NCBI GenBank assembly: GCA_025266875.1
Contig: JALLLT010000034.1
Span: 413,854 to 477,853 of the forward strand
Length of the DNA: 64,000 nt
From: Fennellomyces sp. T-0311
Lineage: Eukaryota; Mucoromycota; Mucoromycetes; Mucorales; Lichtheimiaceae
Reading direction: 5' to 3'
How positions within the stretch are numbered: position 1 is the first letter of the stretch; every line of letters starts with the position of its first letter. The notes beneath the pieces are model-generated. The model saw only the letters and a program-made list of their open reading frames with translations. It had not been told where the DNA came from and searched no databases. Both the position numbers and the translations under genes were made by a program. This document shows positions 11,135 to 24,141 of the stretch, in pieces.

Positions 11135-13802
11135 ATGGCGGGAGGTCATATACAACTACCACAGGATAAACCTGCCACTCGCAGTCCATCCTTCTTGAAC
11201 AACACACGACAATGGTGGAATCATGTCACACACGCAAACGAAAGTTCACCTTTGCTTGATCGCAAAAAAATGACACTTGAACCTCCGAAAAAATCTCATG
11301 CAAAAGTTATTCTTCTGGTGGTTGGTGCCATTTTCGTTGCTCTTATTCTTGGTGGTGCACTTGTGTACTGGCTTGATGAAACTGATCCTGGTAAATAAAC
11401 AGTATCAAAAATAAAGTGTTTTCTATTTTTTTAAAAAAAAACTCTAACCAGAAAAGTTATGTAGAGCCCGTGGAACACGTTCTCACAACTGCTGAAAAAC
11501 TCTTCCTCGACCTTCCTTCCAGAGATAACATCCGCGAATATCTCAAGGTATACACGTCCGAAGCGCATTTGGCAGGCACCGAGTCCGATAAGCGTCAAGC
11601 GGAGTGGACAAAGGACAAGTTCATTGAACTTGGCATTGAGGATACCCGAATTGACACATACTATACTTTATTGAACTATCCTCTCCAACGACGAGTTGCG
11701 TTGGTATCTGGTCCGGAAGAATTCCAATACGAAGCTGAGCTTCGTGAAGATGTCGTGGATGAAGATGAGACGAGCAAGAATCCTGATGTTGTTCCCGCGT
11801 TTCATGGTATGTTTTTGTTTGTTTGTTTATAGCAAACAAAAGGGACAAAGAAGAATGACAGAATATTCTACCTTTAGGCTTTTCCAAAAATGGGAGTGTC
11901 ACAGGCCCTGTGGTATATGCTAACTATGGAAGCTTGGAGGATTTTCAGTATTTGGCTGATCAAGGTATTAACTTGACCGGCACGATTGCGCTTATGCGTT
12001 ACGGTGACACGCTTCGTGGTCTCAAAGTCCGTGCTGCCGAGCAATACGGTTGTGTTGGTGCTCTCGTGTATTCGGATCCCATTCAAGACGGACCCTTGAA
12101 CAAGGAAGGGTATCCTTACACCAGTCCACCGGAAGCTTATCCCGACGGGCCCTGGCGGCCCTCAAGTTCAATCCAACGCGGCGCAGTCCAGCATTTGTCA
12201 CTGGTCGCCGGCGATCCAACCACACCTGGTTGGGCATCAACCAAGGATGCACCTCGCATTCATCCAGAAGACTCACCTGCCTTGCCCAAAATTCCTTCAT
12301 TGCCACTTTCGTATCGCGATGCCTTGCCACTTCTCAAGGCGACTCAGGGCCGCGGTGTCCGTGGTGAGAACGACTGGGCTGGCGGATCAGAAGACGTTGA
12401 TTATTATAGTGGACCCACCGAGGGTAGCGTCGAACTTGTCAACATTGTTGATTACAAAATCACTCCCATCTGGGATGTTGTTGGCGTGATCAAGGGTACA
12501 GAGGAGCCCGAGAAAGCTGTTGTTTTGGGTTAGAGCGGTACGCAAGGATGAAAGAAAAGAAATTGGCTAACGGGAAATTCTTTTAATTGTCAGGAAACCA
12601 TAGAGACGCTTGGGTATTTGGCGCTGTCGATCCTTCATCTGGATCTGCGGCATTGGTACGTAGGCGATAATACTTTTTTCCGCAAAAATTTGTCTGCCTG
12701 ACACAACCAATATGCACGTAGCTTGAGCTTGCTGGTACGTTCGGGAAACTCCTGAAACAAGGATGGAAACCTGCACGGACCATTGTCTTGGCATCTTGGG
12801 ATGCAGAGGAATATGGTCTTATTGGAAGTGTAGAATGGGTCGAGGATCACAGAGAATGGCTCAGCAAAGAAGGTCTTGCCTATATCAATGTGGATATCGC
12901 GGTATCGGGTCCACACTTTACTGTCCAGGCGTCACCTTCACTGAACAAACTTCTTTATGAAGTAACCAGCAATGTCGTTGACCTTCGTACCAACAGAACT
13001 GTGTATGAAGACTGGGCTGAACATACCAATCGCACAATGGCTCCTTCATCCAAACCATACATTGGCGAGCTGGGATCCGGCTCTGACTTTGTACCCTTCT
13101 TGGACCATCTTGGTATTGCCAGTATCACTATGGAATTTGACGGCGACTATGGTGTATATCACACCAACTACGATAGGTAAGAATGAATAGGATATATGAA
13201 CTTTTATGGTCAACAAGACGAAACAAAAAAATAGTTTTCACTGGATGGAAAAGTTTGGAGATCCAGGATTCTACACACACGAAAAGATGGTCAAAATCTG
13301 GGGTTTGTTGACATTGCGTCTGGCCGACAGCCTCATCATCCCATTGCATCCCGGCGACTATGCTGATGTACTTTCCGAATACGCAAATCGACTCGTCGAC
13401 GTATCTTTATCCGAAGAATCACCATTCCCTGTGCTCAGCAAGGCTATCCACAAGTTATCCAAGGTCGCCCACCGATTCGAAAAAAGTCTTGCTCGGCTCG
13501 AAGCCAAGGTTCAGGGATTCGAGAACCTTTCCGACCTTCCATCCGAACTTGCCAATCATGTGTCGAAAGCCAATGGTCGTTTGATGTTATTCGAACGTGG
13601 CTTTTTGGATCCGGAGGGCCTCAAGGATCGTACATGGTTCAAGCATGTTGTGTATGCGCCTAGTTTATGGACCGGCTACTTTTCTCAAGTATTTCCTGCC
13701 ATTGCGGATGCTTTGGACGCTGGTGATAAGGATTTGGTCAAGTATTCGGAGCAGCGCGTTGCTTTGAGTATTAATAATGCCAGAAAGTCGCTCAAGGTTT
13801 AA
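11135..13802 (+). CDS. Membrane M28 zinc peptidase, glutamate carboxypeptidase II / transferrin-receptor-like
   Basis: Type II membrane metallopeptidase resembling human GCPII/NAALADase and yeast Vps70/Tre1 relatives. The cytosolic N-terminus of about 55 residues is followed by one membrane helix (KVILLVVGAIFVALILGGAL) and a large lumenal or extracellular part. A protease-associated domain (VVYANYGSLEDFQYL...GTIALMRYGD) precedes the peptidase core. All five expected zinc ligands are visible: His in NHRDAW, Asp in FGAVDPSSGS, Glu-Glu in WDAEEYGLIGS (the first being the catalytic base), Asp in YINVDIAVSG and His in YHTNYD. The dimerisation domain follows and ends at the TAA at 13800-13802. Exon 1 ends at 11390 and exon 2 starts at 11465 (G|AG codon), then at least four more introns. 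The ATG at 11135 is the first in frame with the membrane helix. Confidence 0.9.
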
Positions 13803-14236
13803 AACGTTCGTTCTTGCTTTATTCCTGTAACATTTGACGAATACAAAGCTTCTATTCCACGAGTGTTCAAGATTTTATGGCTCGACTAACCTCGACACTG
13901 TTGTTGAAATCGCGCGGTACTGTTTTCTCGGAAACTTTAGCATTATACATAATCTCACAGGAGCGCAGTTGATCGGACATATCCTATGCATCAAATGGTT
14001 TCTACCTGAGCTTTTATTGCATACTCTAGCAATGTTAACACGTATATAAAGCATCTCTTTATAGATCAGCAGCCACGTGTAGACAATGCTCAGAATCTGT
14101 TAGTATGTAGAAAGCAATTAGGTTTGGGGGATCGTAAAACGTATGATAGTGGTCAAGTTGTTGTTTCCAGAAGCACCGCATAATTAAGCCCGAAAATACA
14201 ACCACAGTCCGCAGAAGCAGGTTGTGTGCACCGACA
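13803..14236. other. Intergenic between peptidase and aminopeptidase genes
   Basis: The 434 bases hold the terminator of the M28 gene and the promoter of the M17 gene. A TATAAA-like element occurs near 14044-14050 and a CACGTG E-box at 14074-14079. No coding signal. Confidence 0.5.
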
Positions 14237-16191
14237 ATGTTTCGTGTCTTCCAAGCAGGAAAATTCGTTGCAACTCGCAGCACGGCATCCAAAATTTGTA
14301 CGCGCCAATTCACCAACCACCATGGTTACGACGCTCTAGTACTTGGCGCGTACACAAACGATGTGGCGCTTAGCAACACCAGCGACCACATTTCGCATTC
14401 CACGCGTAACTCCATTGTCGAACAACTCTCCGTCTCCAACTTTACCAAAGCTGGCGATGTACGTCTACTGTACAATGTTGGTGGCATGAAACAAGTCGCC
14501 GTTGTGTCACTTGGCAAAAAGAGCGAGGCCAAAACCGACCAAGCAACCACGTTGGAAACTGCCCGAAGAGCTGTAAGCTATGACACGCTCTCACTCTTTT
14601 GTCACTAAACGCTTTTTTTTTGAAAAAAAAAAGGTGGCACTGGGCGTTCAAGCGTTGAAAAAGCAAAAGGCAACGAACGTTGGTGTGGATACATCGATTA
14701 GCGCACATGGAGCTGCTGAGGGTGCTGTGCTTGCCCAATTTGCCTTTAACAAACTGAAAGAAAAGACGGACGATGAGCCAGTGTTACGTGTTGGACCGTT
14801 TGCTTTGGAAAAGGTGGATGATGGTTTGAATTGGGAAACAGGAGAGATATACGGAATGTCACAGAATCTAGCTCGGATGTTAATGACGACCCCGGCGAAC
14901 TTGATGACACCCAAGGCGTTTTCTGAAGAGGTGGCATATCTGCTGGCTGGATTGGAGAATATTGATATTATCGTTCACGACAAGGATTGGGCAGTAAGGC
15001 AAAAGATGAATTCATTCCTGTCGGTAGCTCAGGGAAGGTAAAATCAAGATAAGCATTGTTTCTGAAAGTGCACACTTGGGTTGTTTAACAATACAATCGA
15101 TTGCAGTGATGAGCCCTTGCGCTTTCTGGAAATTCATTACAAGGGAGCCAGCGAGAATGATCCATTGTATGGTCTAGTTGGAAAAGGTAAACGGATAAAT
15201 TGCGCTCATGCATCGATAGATTATATCGGCCTAACCCCTTTTCTGTACTGAATTATTAAGGCATCACGTTTGACTCGTATGTTTTTTTTGGTCATTGCCA
15301 AGACGTCATGCATACTAACTCAGTTACATATCACAGCGGCGGTATTAGTCTTAAACCATCAGCAAATATGGCGCTGATGAAGGGCGACTGTGGAGGAGCT
15401 AGCGCAGTGGCAGGGGCCATGTACGGTATCAGCAAACTAAAGATGCCAGTGAACGTTGTTGCCATGATACCTCTTTGCGAGAATTTGCCATCTGGCAGGG
15501 CGACGAAACCTGGAGACGTTGTCAGAGCAATGAATGGCAAATCGATCGAAGTCATTAACACAGATGCGGAGGGACGACTTATTCTGGTAAAACACATTTC
15601 TAATCGCCGCCGGAGGGCACTAACCAAAAAGTTTAATTTAGGCTGATGCGTTGTACTATCTTAGCTCGACGTACTCGCCAGCGAGCATTATTGACGTGGC
15701 GACACTGACGGGTGCGATGGATGTAGCGCTAGGACAAGCGTTTGCTGGCGTGTTTACCAACTCGGAAGACATGTGGTCTCGATTAAATGCTGCGGGACAG
15801 ATGACCTCCGACCCGTTTTGGCGCATGCCACTACATGATGATTATCTCAAAGGGATGAAGGAGTCGTTGGTGGCCGATCTGGTGAATTCTGGCGGACGGT
15901 CGGGAGGTTCGTGCGCTGCAGCGGCGTTCCTTCAAGAGTTTTTGGCGGACAAGCAGACGCCGTGGGCGCACATTGACATTGCGGGCGTGATGGATGCGTC
16001 GAGTACGGAGGGCTACCACGTCAAGGGCATGAGCGGTAAGTTGGGAGAGAGAAAGGTGGGGGAGGGGAGGACTCCCACGGGCAGTGGCCAGGTTAGCATG
16101 GTTGTGGGGTAAGCTCACATCAGATTCCATCATCACTACAGGTCGACCGACAAGATCCATTATAGAGTATCTGCGAGGTCTTACAAAATAA
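14237..16191 (+). CDS. M17 leucyl aminopeptidase, probably mitochondrial
   Basis: Dizinc cytosol-aminopeptidase family, removing N-terminal residues from peptides. The start MFRVFQAGKFVATRSTASK looks like a mitochondrial presequence, rich in Arg and Ser and lacking acidic residues. The variable N-domain follows. The catalytic domain has the metal-site lysine and aspartate in GKGITFDSGGISLKP, the aspartate in MKGDCGGA and the NTDAEGRL signature. The C-terminus is completed by a short last exon joined at GMSG|RPTRSIIEYLRGLTK (donor near 16036, acceptor near 16140). Without that exon the frame would run on into unrelated sequence. At least five introns. The stop is the TAA at 16189-16191. The family call is firm; targeting is inferred. 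Confidence 0.9.
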
Positions 16192-16411
16192 ATGCTGTAT
16201 ATATTGTGCCCTCTCACCCCTGCCACTTATATCTAATTATTAGTACCAAAAGCGAGAGGGGTGAATTCGTCACGTGCGGGTGCAAAGTTTTCTTGCTCAC
16301 CAGGTGTCGGCTCTGACCTCCACTTAAAGTGAGAGAAACCAAAATACCCAACGAGGCCTTGCAACTGCACACACACACACCCGCACACACACATACCTTA
16401 TACCTTTTACG
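16192..16411 (+). promoter_or_regulatory. Promoter region of the PHO80-like cyclin gene, with E-box and CA repeat
   Basis: The 220 bases between the aminopeptidase stop and the cyclin ATG contain CACGTGCGGG at 16271-16280, about 136 bp before the ATG. CACGTG is the core bound by Pho4-type bHLH factors. A (CA)n tract lies at about 16367-16393 directly before the start. No TATA box is obvious. Confidence 0.4.
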
Positions 16412-18049
16412 ATGCAACCTCCCACATTCGACCTTTCTAAATACCCGACCGTTGAGACAATTAAGCTACTGGCATCGCTGCTGGAGCGAATGACAGCAGC
16501 TAACGATCAGATCAACAGGGCCACCTCGGCCCGCAAGGACAATGTTCGTCGCGCCTCGTCAGCTTCATTATTAGGTTCATCTTCTGGCACGCCGCCCCCG
16601 CCTGCTGCCGATACCTACACCCGTTTCCATGCCAAATCCATACCCTCCATTGATGTATTTTCGTACTTGTCGCGCATCTTCAAGTACTGTCCTTGTGCAA
16701 ACGAATGCTTTTTAAGTCTACTGGTCTACTTTGACCGCATGTCGAAGAATGCACTCGCGGTCACCGGGAGACCATTTACCATCGATTCGTATAACATTCA
16801 TCGACTCATCATTGCTGGCGTCATGGTTTCTAGCAAGTTCTTTAGCGATGTTTTTTACACAAACACGAGATATGCCAAGGTAAGAAGACGAGATGAGGCC
16901 AAGAGATGGCGCAAGATGAGGTCTGTTTTACTCATTTATTACACTCTTTTTTTTGTTATATACTTGTCGTTTTATGTTTGGTAGGTCGGAGGCTTGCCGG
17001 TGGCAGAACTCAATAGCCTGGAGCTTGAGTTCCTTGTTCTGAACGGATTTAATCTGTCGGTGCCTATCAGTGAGCTACAACGATACGGCGACCAGCTCTT
17101 GAAGGTCGGCTATATGGAGCAGGAAATCCTGAAGAGTATCATGTACGAAACGCCATCCTATAACCCGATTCGACACGGGCGCTCAACGTCCTTGGGATCT
17201 GCCATGGTGGTGCGTCATCCCGTGACCTCAGACAACAGTAACAACACCAGCACCAGCCAGTTGGATCAGCTGTGCGAGATGGCCTCGCGAGTGTCCCTCG
17301 ATGAACGTGTGCCACAGTATAGCACTAGTAGCACCAGTAGCACCAGCATCTCCAGTATCAATGGCAACCAGGCCGCGGTGGCTGCGGCGGCGGCTGCGGC
17401 AGCAGCAGCGGCAGCGGCAGCGGCAGCAGCGTACAATACGTATCCACAGCAACAACCAGTACAACATCACCTCCCGAAAATGTCATCGAACGGCAGTCTC
17501 AATGTCGTCAGACGCATGGGAAGTTTTGGCAACTTGCACCAGTCACCGCAGGTGTTTAATGCACCAATGACGAATCAAGACTCCTTGCACAGCCCCATCG
17601 ACCTGGATGATGCCCGCTCGTCCTACTCGCCTCGTCACCAGCGCCACAGCTTCAACATGTGGCGTCATTCATCCTCATCGCCTCCTCCGCAGCAGCACTA
17701 CACCCGACAACGACATGGCAGTATGGGTTTCAGCAGTAGCCCAACGGAGGGTGGGTCATGGCAGCATCGGATGCCGCGCCAGTCCAGATCGAGTGTGAAC
17801 CTGTGCCAGCAGGCTGGATTTCGCAAGTCGACACCTCCGCCCGGATTTGCACCCAACGATGCCTTCGTCATGCCGCAGGGCGATGCCGCTATGGCTGCTG
17901 CAGTTGCTGCCGCCAATGGATATGGAGGCCCGTACTATCCTTACCATCATCCGCTAGGCATCCCTACCCCGCCGCCATCGTCGTCTCCGGTGCATCAAAA
18001 GCAAGGCACGCCGTCGCCATACCATCCCTCGAACGTCATGTATCTATAA
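16412..18049 (+). CDS. PHO80-like cyclin (Pcl family) with polyalanine tract
   Basis: Regulatory cyclin partner of a Pho85-type kinase, acting in phosphate or nutrient signalling or polarity. Exons 16412-16879 and 16985-18049 give 510 residues. The cyclin box (about residues 65-220) contains FHAKSIPSIDVFSYLSRIFK, YCPCANECFLSLLVYFDRM, NIHRLIIAGVMVSSKFFSD and AELNSLELEFLVLNGFNL, matching the PF08613 cyclin class. The intron falls after the YTNTRYAK motif, and GGLPVAELN follows directly. The C-terminal half is low-complexity: 17 consecutive alanines, then Ser/Pro/Gln/His-rich sequence typical of Mucorales regulators. Which Pcl subtype it is cannot be told from the sequence. Confidence 0.9.
17381..17431 (+). 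repeat. GCN trinucleotide run encoding 17 alanines
   Basis: Interrupted GCT/GCG/GCA codons in the cyclin gene. The mixed codons suggest an old, fairly stable tract rather than a pure slippage repeat. Confidence 0.9.
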
Positions 18050-19302
18050 TCATATATCCAGTTCCTCCCATATACATATTTATATATCTATATTACTATA
18101 CCTTACCTGTAGTTCTCTCTCTCTCTCTCTCTCAATCTTCTTCGTGAGCGCCTATTATTAGTGTATATATTTATCTCCTTCATACATATTCCTTTCTGCA
18201 TGATCTTATTTTACATAATTACAACAATAAACCCGAAAAATGTCCATCGGTTGGGTCCGTGCGGTCTTTTATGTCTGTTTCACACAGCGGGGAAGGCGAT
18301 TATCTGATCACTTCTCTCGATTCTTTCTGCAAACAAGTGGGGTAAAATCGTAAGAGCGGTGCTGACGGGGCGGGGGTCGTGCCAGGTTAGAAAGGGTAAA
18401 CTTGCTCTCCGACTTTCCCCATCATTACCAATGTTGGGTGGAGTCGGGCATTTTCGGTACTTCATGGTACAAGCTTTCCCTTTTAACGTTTGACAACCAC
18501 CAGCTTATCTTTATCAATTTAGTGTTATTGGACTAAACGATCAGTCAGACCCTTCTTGCAACCTCCAAGGGAGTTCACTTTACGCGTACACTGAGACCAC
18601 CAGGAACACAGATGAGCCTGTGACTCCCATGCATGCACTAGCGCACAAGACCCATCTGATATGAGCTGAATAAGCATCAAGCTCGCTTACTTCAAGGGTT
18701 ATCTTGTACTACGAATGATCATTCTGCTCGTGGCACACGTTGCCTTTTTGATGACGCTGCCTAACTTTTTCCATCTTCAAACGGATGATTGCTCAGCACA
18801 AATGTCCACAGTGTATGCTGATGTAGGAGGAATTATCCGAAATGGATAATGTTAATCGACGGAGTGTTCGTTTCCCTTTGTGTATCCTCGTTGGGTTTCA
18901 CCCCGCTAAAAAGTCTCGTATTATCTCATCAACGCATGTCAGTGGCAAGTTGGTCGCCTTTTTGTTTGTTCTGTTGTTTTTATCGCCTAAAAGTAATAAA
19001 GCGCGCGGTAGATCTTTAGTGTAACTTGTAAACTGTGGGGTAAATGGACGTTCTGATGAACATGGAAGGCAGGGTTTGTTTGGCGCTGGGCCAATCAGGG
19101 AATAACTGGCATGCCGATAGGAAAAGCGATTAGGCGACCCCGACCAGAAGCGTAAGTGTTGACATCATTCATGGGCTTGACCCCTGGTGGAGTGTAATTT
19201 TGAATGACAGAATGATTTTACCCGCCCCGGCGGGCTTTATTTTTCGTATAAATCGCGTCCCAAACGCCAAAACTTGTTTCTTTTCCAACTTTGTTTCCAA
19301 TA
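18050..19302. other. Intergenic between cyclin and citrate synthase
   Basis: The 1.25 kb includes the cyclin 3' UTR with a pure CT run at 18113-18133, and the citrate synthase promoter. The promoter part has GC-rich CCCGCCCCGG at 19220-19229 and a TATAAA-like element at about 19248. A few frames of about 60 codons look random. Confidence 0.5.
18113..18133 (+). repeat. CT dinucleotide microsatellite
   Basis: Uninterrupted CT repeat in the cyclin 3' flank, likely in the 3' UTR. Confidence 0.85.
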
Positions 19303-21013
19303 ATGTCGGCCCTCCGTGCTTTCTCTTCGATCAAGGTAAAAAAAAAAAAGACCCCGGCATATAACGCCCATTGCCTTGTTACTTACGCATAGCTTAGGCT
19401 GCTGCCACCCGCCAGGCTCCTCTCCGCTTCCAAGCTGCTCGCTCTTATGCTTCGCAGGCCAAGGTAATATAATCAAAACAACAACGCCACCACGCCATGA
19501 TCACACGAGAACTTACGCAAAAACAACAACAATTCAATAGACCTTGAAGGAACGTCTTGCCGAGCAAATCCCTGAAAAGCAGGCTGAAGTCAAGGAATTC
19601 CGCAAGGGCTATGGCAACAAGGTCCTCGGTGAAGTCACCGTCGATCAGGCCTACGGTGGTATGCGTGGCATCAAGGGTCTCGTCTGGGAAGGCTCCGTCT
19701 TGGATGCCGAGGAAGGTATCCGCTTCCGTGGTCTCTCCATCCCCGAGTGCCAGAAGGCTCTTCCTGGTGCCGTTGAAGGTGGTGAGCCTCTTCCCGAATC
19801 CCTCTTCTGGTTGTTGGTCACTGGTGAAGTCCCCACTGCCGAGCAGGTCAAGGGTCTTTCCGCCGAGTGGGCTGCCCGTGCTCAGATCCCTGAGTTCGTT
19901 GAGGAGCTTATCGACCGCTGCCCCAAGACTCTTCACCCCATGTCCCAGTTCTCCTTGGCTGTCAACGCTCTCCAGCACGACTCCATCTTCGCCAAGGCTT
20001 ATGCTGAGGGTATCCACAAGTCCCAGTACTGGGAGCCTACCTTCGAGGATACCATGAACTTGATCGCCAAGTTGCCCGCCGTTGCTGGTCGTATCTACCG
20101 CAACGTCTACAAGGATGGCAAGGTTGCTGCCATTGATGCTGACAAGGATTACTCGTACAACTTCTCCAAGATCCTTGGTTTCGAGGGCAACGCCGACTTC
20201 GTTGAGTTGATGCGTCTTTACCTCACCATCCACTCTGATCACGAAGGTGGCAACGTCTCCGCCCACACGTAAGTTGTTGTTTTTGTTGGGGTTTCAGAAT
20301 TATGCCGGGAAGGAAGGGGGGTTGTTGTGGTCGGAGTTATTTTGATAACTGACATCTTTGAAAATAATAGCACTCACTTGGTCGGTTCCGCCTTGTCTGA
20401 TCCCTACCTCTCCTTCGCTGCTGGCTTGAACGGTTTGGCTGGTCCTCTCCACGGTCTTGCCAACCAGGAAGTCTTGCGCTGGACCTTGAAGCTCAAGGAA
20501 TCCATTGGTGTTGACGCCTCTGAGGAGCAGATCAAGAAGTACTTGTGGGACACTTTGAACGGTGGCCAGGTCGTCCCTGGTTACGGTCACGCTGTCTTGC
20601 GTAAGACCGATCCCCGCTACACTGCCCAGCGTGAGTTCGCTCTTAAGCACTTGCCCGATGATCCTCTCTTCGGTTTGGTCTCCAAGCTGTACCACATCAT
20701 TGTAAGTTGTTTGGACTGTGTGCGACTTGTAAGGGATGGTTGAAACTCACGTGCTTTTCTTTTAATTTAGCCTGGTGTGTTGACCGAGCACGGTAAGACC
20801 AAGAACCCCTGGCCCAACGTGGATGCCCACTCTGGTGTCCTTCTCCAGTACTACGGTTTGACCGAGCAGGACTACTACACCGTCCTCTTCGGTGTCTCCA
20901 GAGCCATCGGTGTCACCTCCCAATTGATTTGGGATCGTGCCCTTGGTATGCCCTTGGAGCGCCCCAAGTCTTACTCCACCGCTTACCTCAAGAAGATGTT
21001 CGGCGCCCAATAA
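19303..21013 (+). CDS. CIT1: Mitochondrial citrate synthase
   Basis: Condenses acetyl-CoA and oxaloacetate to citrate in the mitochondrial matrix. Five exons (19303-19335, 19398-19463, 19541-20268, 20371-20701, 20771-21013) give 466 residues, the usual length. The first two mini-exons encode an Arg/Ala/Ser-rich presequence ([11 protein letters not shown], then [20 protein letters not shown]). The catalytic residues are visible: His in [12 protein letters not shown], His in [15 protein letters not shown] and Asp in NVDAHSG. Codon use is strongly biased to C-ending and GGT/GCT/TTG codons, unlike the neighbours. This suggests high expression and explains the long antisense frame on the other strand. 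The C-terminus MFGAQ lacks a peroxisomal signal. Confidence 0.96.
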
Positions 21014-23886
21014 GTGCTTTAACATTCTTACTATTTCACCTTTCCCCAAAAAGCAACACATGTAGACTTAATGTAGTCATTAGTCTTGTACATTTTTTTT
21101 CTCGCCCTTCATGTCATCAATTAAAAAAAAAGGCTTATTCGTGTAACTATCAAGTGTCGCCATATATTTTTTTTGTTTTGGAAAAAAGCCTTTACGCCCT
21201 GGCTTGCTGGGTTATATCAACAAAATAATTGTGTAACAGAAAAATGATGTTGGGCCGGGCAGTTTCAGGGAACGTCTGGCTGTGTCTACTTATCTTTCTG
21301 TATATCATGCCATATATGGTTCCGTGAAACTCAGAATATAGGGTCTTGAACTTTCGTAGAAGAAACCTTTGTGCCTGAAAATAGTATCCTAACAACGTCA
21401 TGCAAGTGTCTTTCCGTTGAAGCTAATGTCATGTGTCAACGATCCACTTTTACCGTGATCTTTATCGACAAGAAGTAACTTTCCCATGACATTCTCATGA
21501 TTAAGTTCACTTTTGATGATCATCTGAGATATCAATTGATTTGGATATTTGGGCAACACATTTTACACGTGGTTTGCCCGTTATTGTGTCATTGTCTTTT
21601 AGGTAAGCGCCTGTCCTGTCGGGCACACCACACTTCTGATATCATTAACTTTTTATATGTTCGGTTTCGGAAGTCCCGGCAACAATTACCAAAAACTGGT
21701 AGATTGGGACGAGCTAAAGTGCTACCACCCGTATATAGTGCGGAACCGAAAAACAGGTACACCATTACTTTAACTTTTCTGCAAACGTTGTAAAGCCGTG
21801 GGAAAATACGCGAGATTTCTTCAAAAATGTATTTGACGCATTGCGATAGTTATTAAGCGGCCTACTTATTGTGCCATCATTTACCCATGATACTTCTACT
21901 CCGGTAAATGTTACAAACGTGATAAGTGAAGGCATTTTGCAGCTTTTTTGTATGTATGTTATACTTCAACTTGATCGATATATGGTATATATGGACCGGC
22001 TAGGAAGAAGATGTGCCTCTACGTAAGAGGTACCTTTTTGTCCGCGTAAACATGGAAGAGAAAAAAGTACATGGGTTGAGTTATAAAAGTCCATTAAATA
22101 AGATAGTAAGAGTCGATGAAAGCTGCAGTGGTGATACTGTGCTAGTCATGCCTTTTACACCGGTCGCTATTCCCTTGAGTGTAGATGTTACACTCAGTAC
22201 CTCAGGACGAGTGCGGACTGGGCAGACTAATAGTTGTTCTGTGTGCGAACTTTGCTGCGGTGTGGTAATTTCAAGCATGATTAGCATTAGTTGTTAAGTT
22301 ATCGTTATGCTATGTCAAACGAAATTTCAATGCAGTTAAGATGAAATAAGTGTCGATAAAGCATATTATCCATTTATTTCGTCTGTATGTAAAGCCTTAA
22401 AAGTGAAAACTTATCATACACAACAGATCAAGTACACTTGTAAAGCCTGCAGTTGAGATAACAAAATATATCAAAAAAATTACTAACGCGTACGGTTTAT
22501 ATAGCAAGCAAACAGAGCCTTCTGTCACATTTTCAGCAGACTTTGTTTTGAACGAGCAAGATGTTCTTAGTGATGACTCCTGTGGTTTTCGAGTAATCGC
22601 GTTCCATATCTTGAAAATGAGGAGGAACATATGGCGGGCAAGAAAGCCATGCTGGACTACGTTCTGACAATATAAACGTTCTGATTGTTGCCATGAACAT
22701 ATCTGTGGAAAGAACGATACAAATACTTGGGATACTAATCAAGTGGCTGGAATGCGCCATTTCTCCCGATACAGTAGAGCCTGCAAAGACTTCCTTTGTT
22801 CCAAGCGAGTACCAGTTTAGTGGTATTGAAGTGAATCAACGGTACAAAGAATGAAAAGAGACTTATAAAAGTATCTTTGAAGTTTCGGATATGCTTTATT
22901 GAATGCAACGCTCTAAGCTTTTATCTCTTTTTTGTGTGTTGAATTAGCGATGGCAGTTTAGATAGTGTTTCGTCTTCAGAATTGCCTGAATGGATAGAGG
23001 GCGTATAGGATCCTTTCCTTTGTTCTGATCATGCGGATCTGAGGATGTCTTTGACATCCGCCATGCAGTGTAATGACTGCATTGCTATATTGGAGTCGAT
23101 TCCATGTCCTGTTGAGTTTACCCCATTCGTTCATACGGTGTAATTCTTAATCCGTGTAGACAAGTTACTATGTAAGTACACTTCGTGATGATGTTGAACC
23201 GATATGTGTTATCCGATAGGAAATATCTTCTATTATTATCATCTGTGGTTGTTTCACCACAGGTATAATGGATGCCGAAGTCGCTCCCAGCACGTCCAAA
23301 TCACTGATTGTTAAAAGTTGCCCATCTTACCTTTACATTCTGCGTTGCAAGTCTACTGACCAAAAGCAACTGTTTATCATGCATTATGCACACAACTTTC
23401 ACTTGCGTACTTTTGCTCTTAAAAGTGCATCAGAGACTATGTGGCCAAGTATCTATCATATCGCAAAACAGATGCTTATATGAACCGATGTAGTGTACTT
23501 GGTCCAAAATAATCAAGAGTACCGAAGCCACTGGGCTATCTCCATAAAAAAGAGCCCCTATCGTTATCACACATTACGAGTTGGTTGATACTAACGATGA
23601 GAAAGGTAAGTTTGTGGTCGAAAATGTACGTAGTATACTAGTGACTATGATATCAAATCAAAAGCAGCTATATGTTTAACTTCCAGATAGTATCGGTAAA
23701 AACGAAATACGATCATTGTGGTAAGGACGTAAGAGAAGAACATTTGTAGCGATGAAAGATAAAGTGATATATATGTGTGTGCCATTTTGGCTGCAAGTGA
23801 AAATAAATGATAGTTATACAAGCACAGAAGAATTAAAAAAAGAAAGTGATGAGCGCAATGAATGAGTAAATATGACTTTGAAGGTG
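21014..23886. other. AT-rich intergenic region, left edge of the TE island
   Basis: About 2.9 kb with no convincing gene. The longest frames (22013-22297 +, 21497-21793 +) have no recognisable motif and no coding-like composition. It probably holds decayed repeats, but no ends or coding remnants could be matched. Confidence 0.45.
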
Positions 23887-24141
23887 TTAGGATGTAGTTT
23901 TGCGGCGTTGGTGTGTGGCTGAAGTTGAGGATGAAGCTGATGTTTGCCGCTTTTGAGGTAACGAGGATGATGTAGACGATGGTGTAGATGGCACTTTGTG
24001 AGGCTGAGGTGACGGAGGGCAGGGAGGTAGGCGGAAGTTGGTTGGAGTGACAGGAGCGAAATCAACAGCACATAGTGGTCTGGCAACTGGTGCTTCCAAG
24101 ATACGTATGTTTGCAAGCATGATCGCCTTCGCAATGATGAC

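Noticed and set aside
19445..20266. 273-codon open frame antisense to citrate synthase
   Set aside because: It mirrors the strongly biased codons of the real gene, has no recognisable domain, and all citrate synthase catalytic motifs are on the plus strand.
22013..22297. 94-codon frame with several cysteines
   Set aside because: Random-looking composition in AT-rich DNA, no splice partners, no family resemblance.
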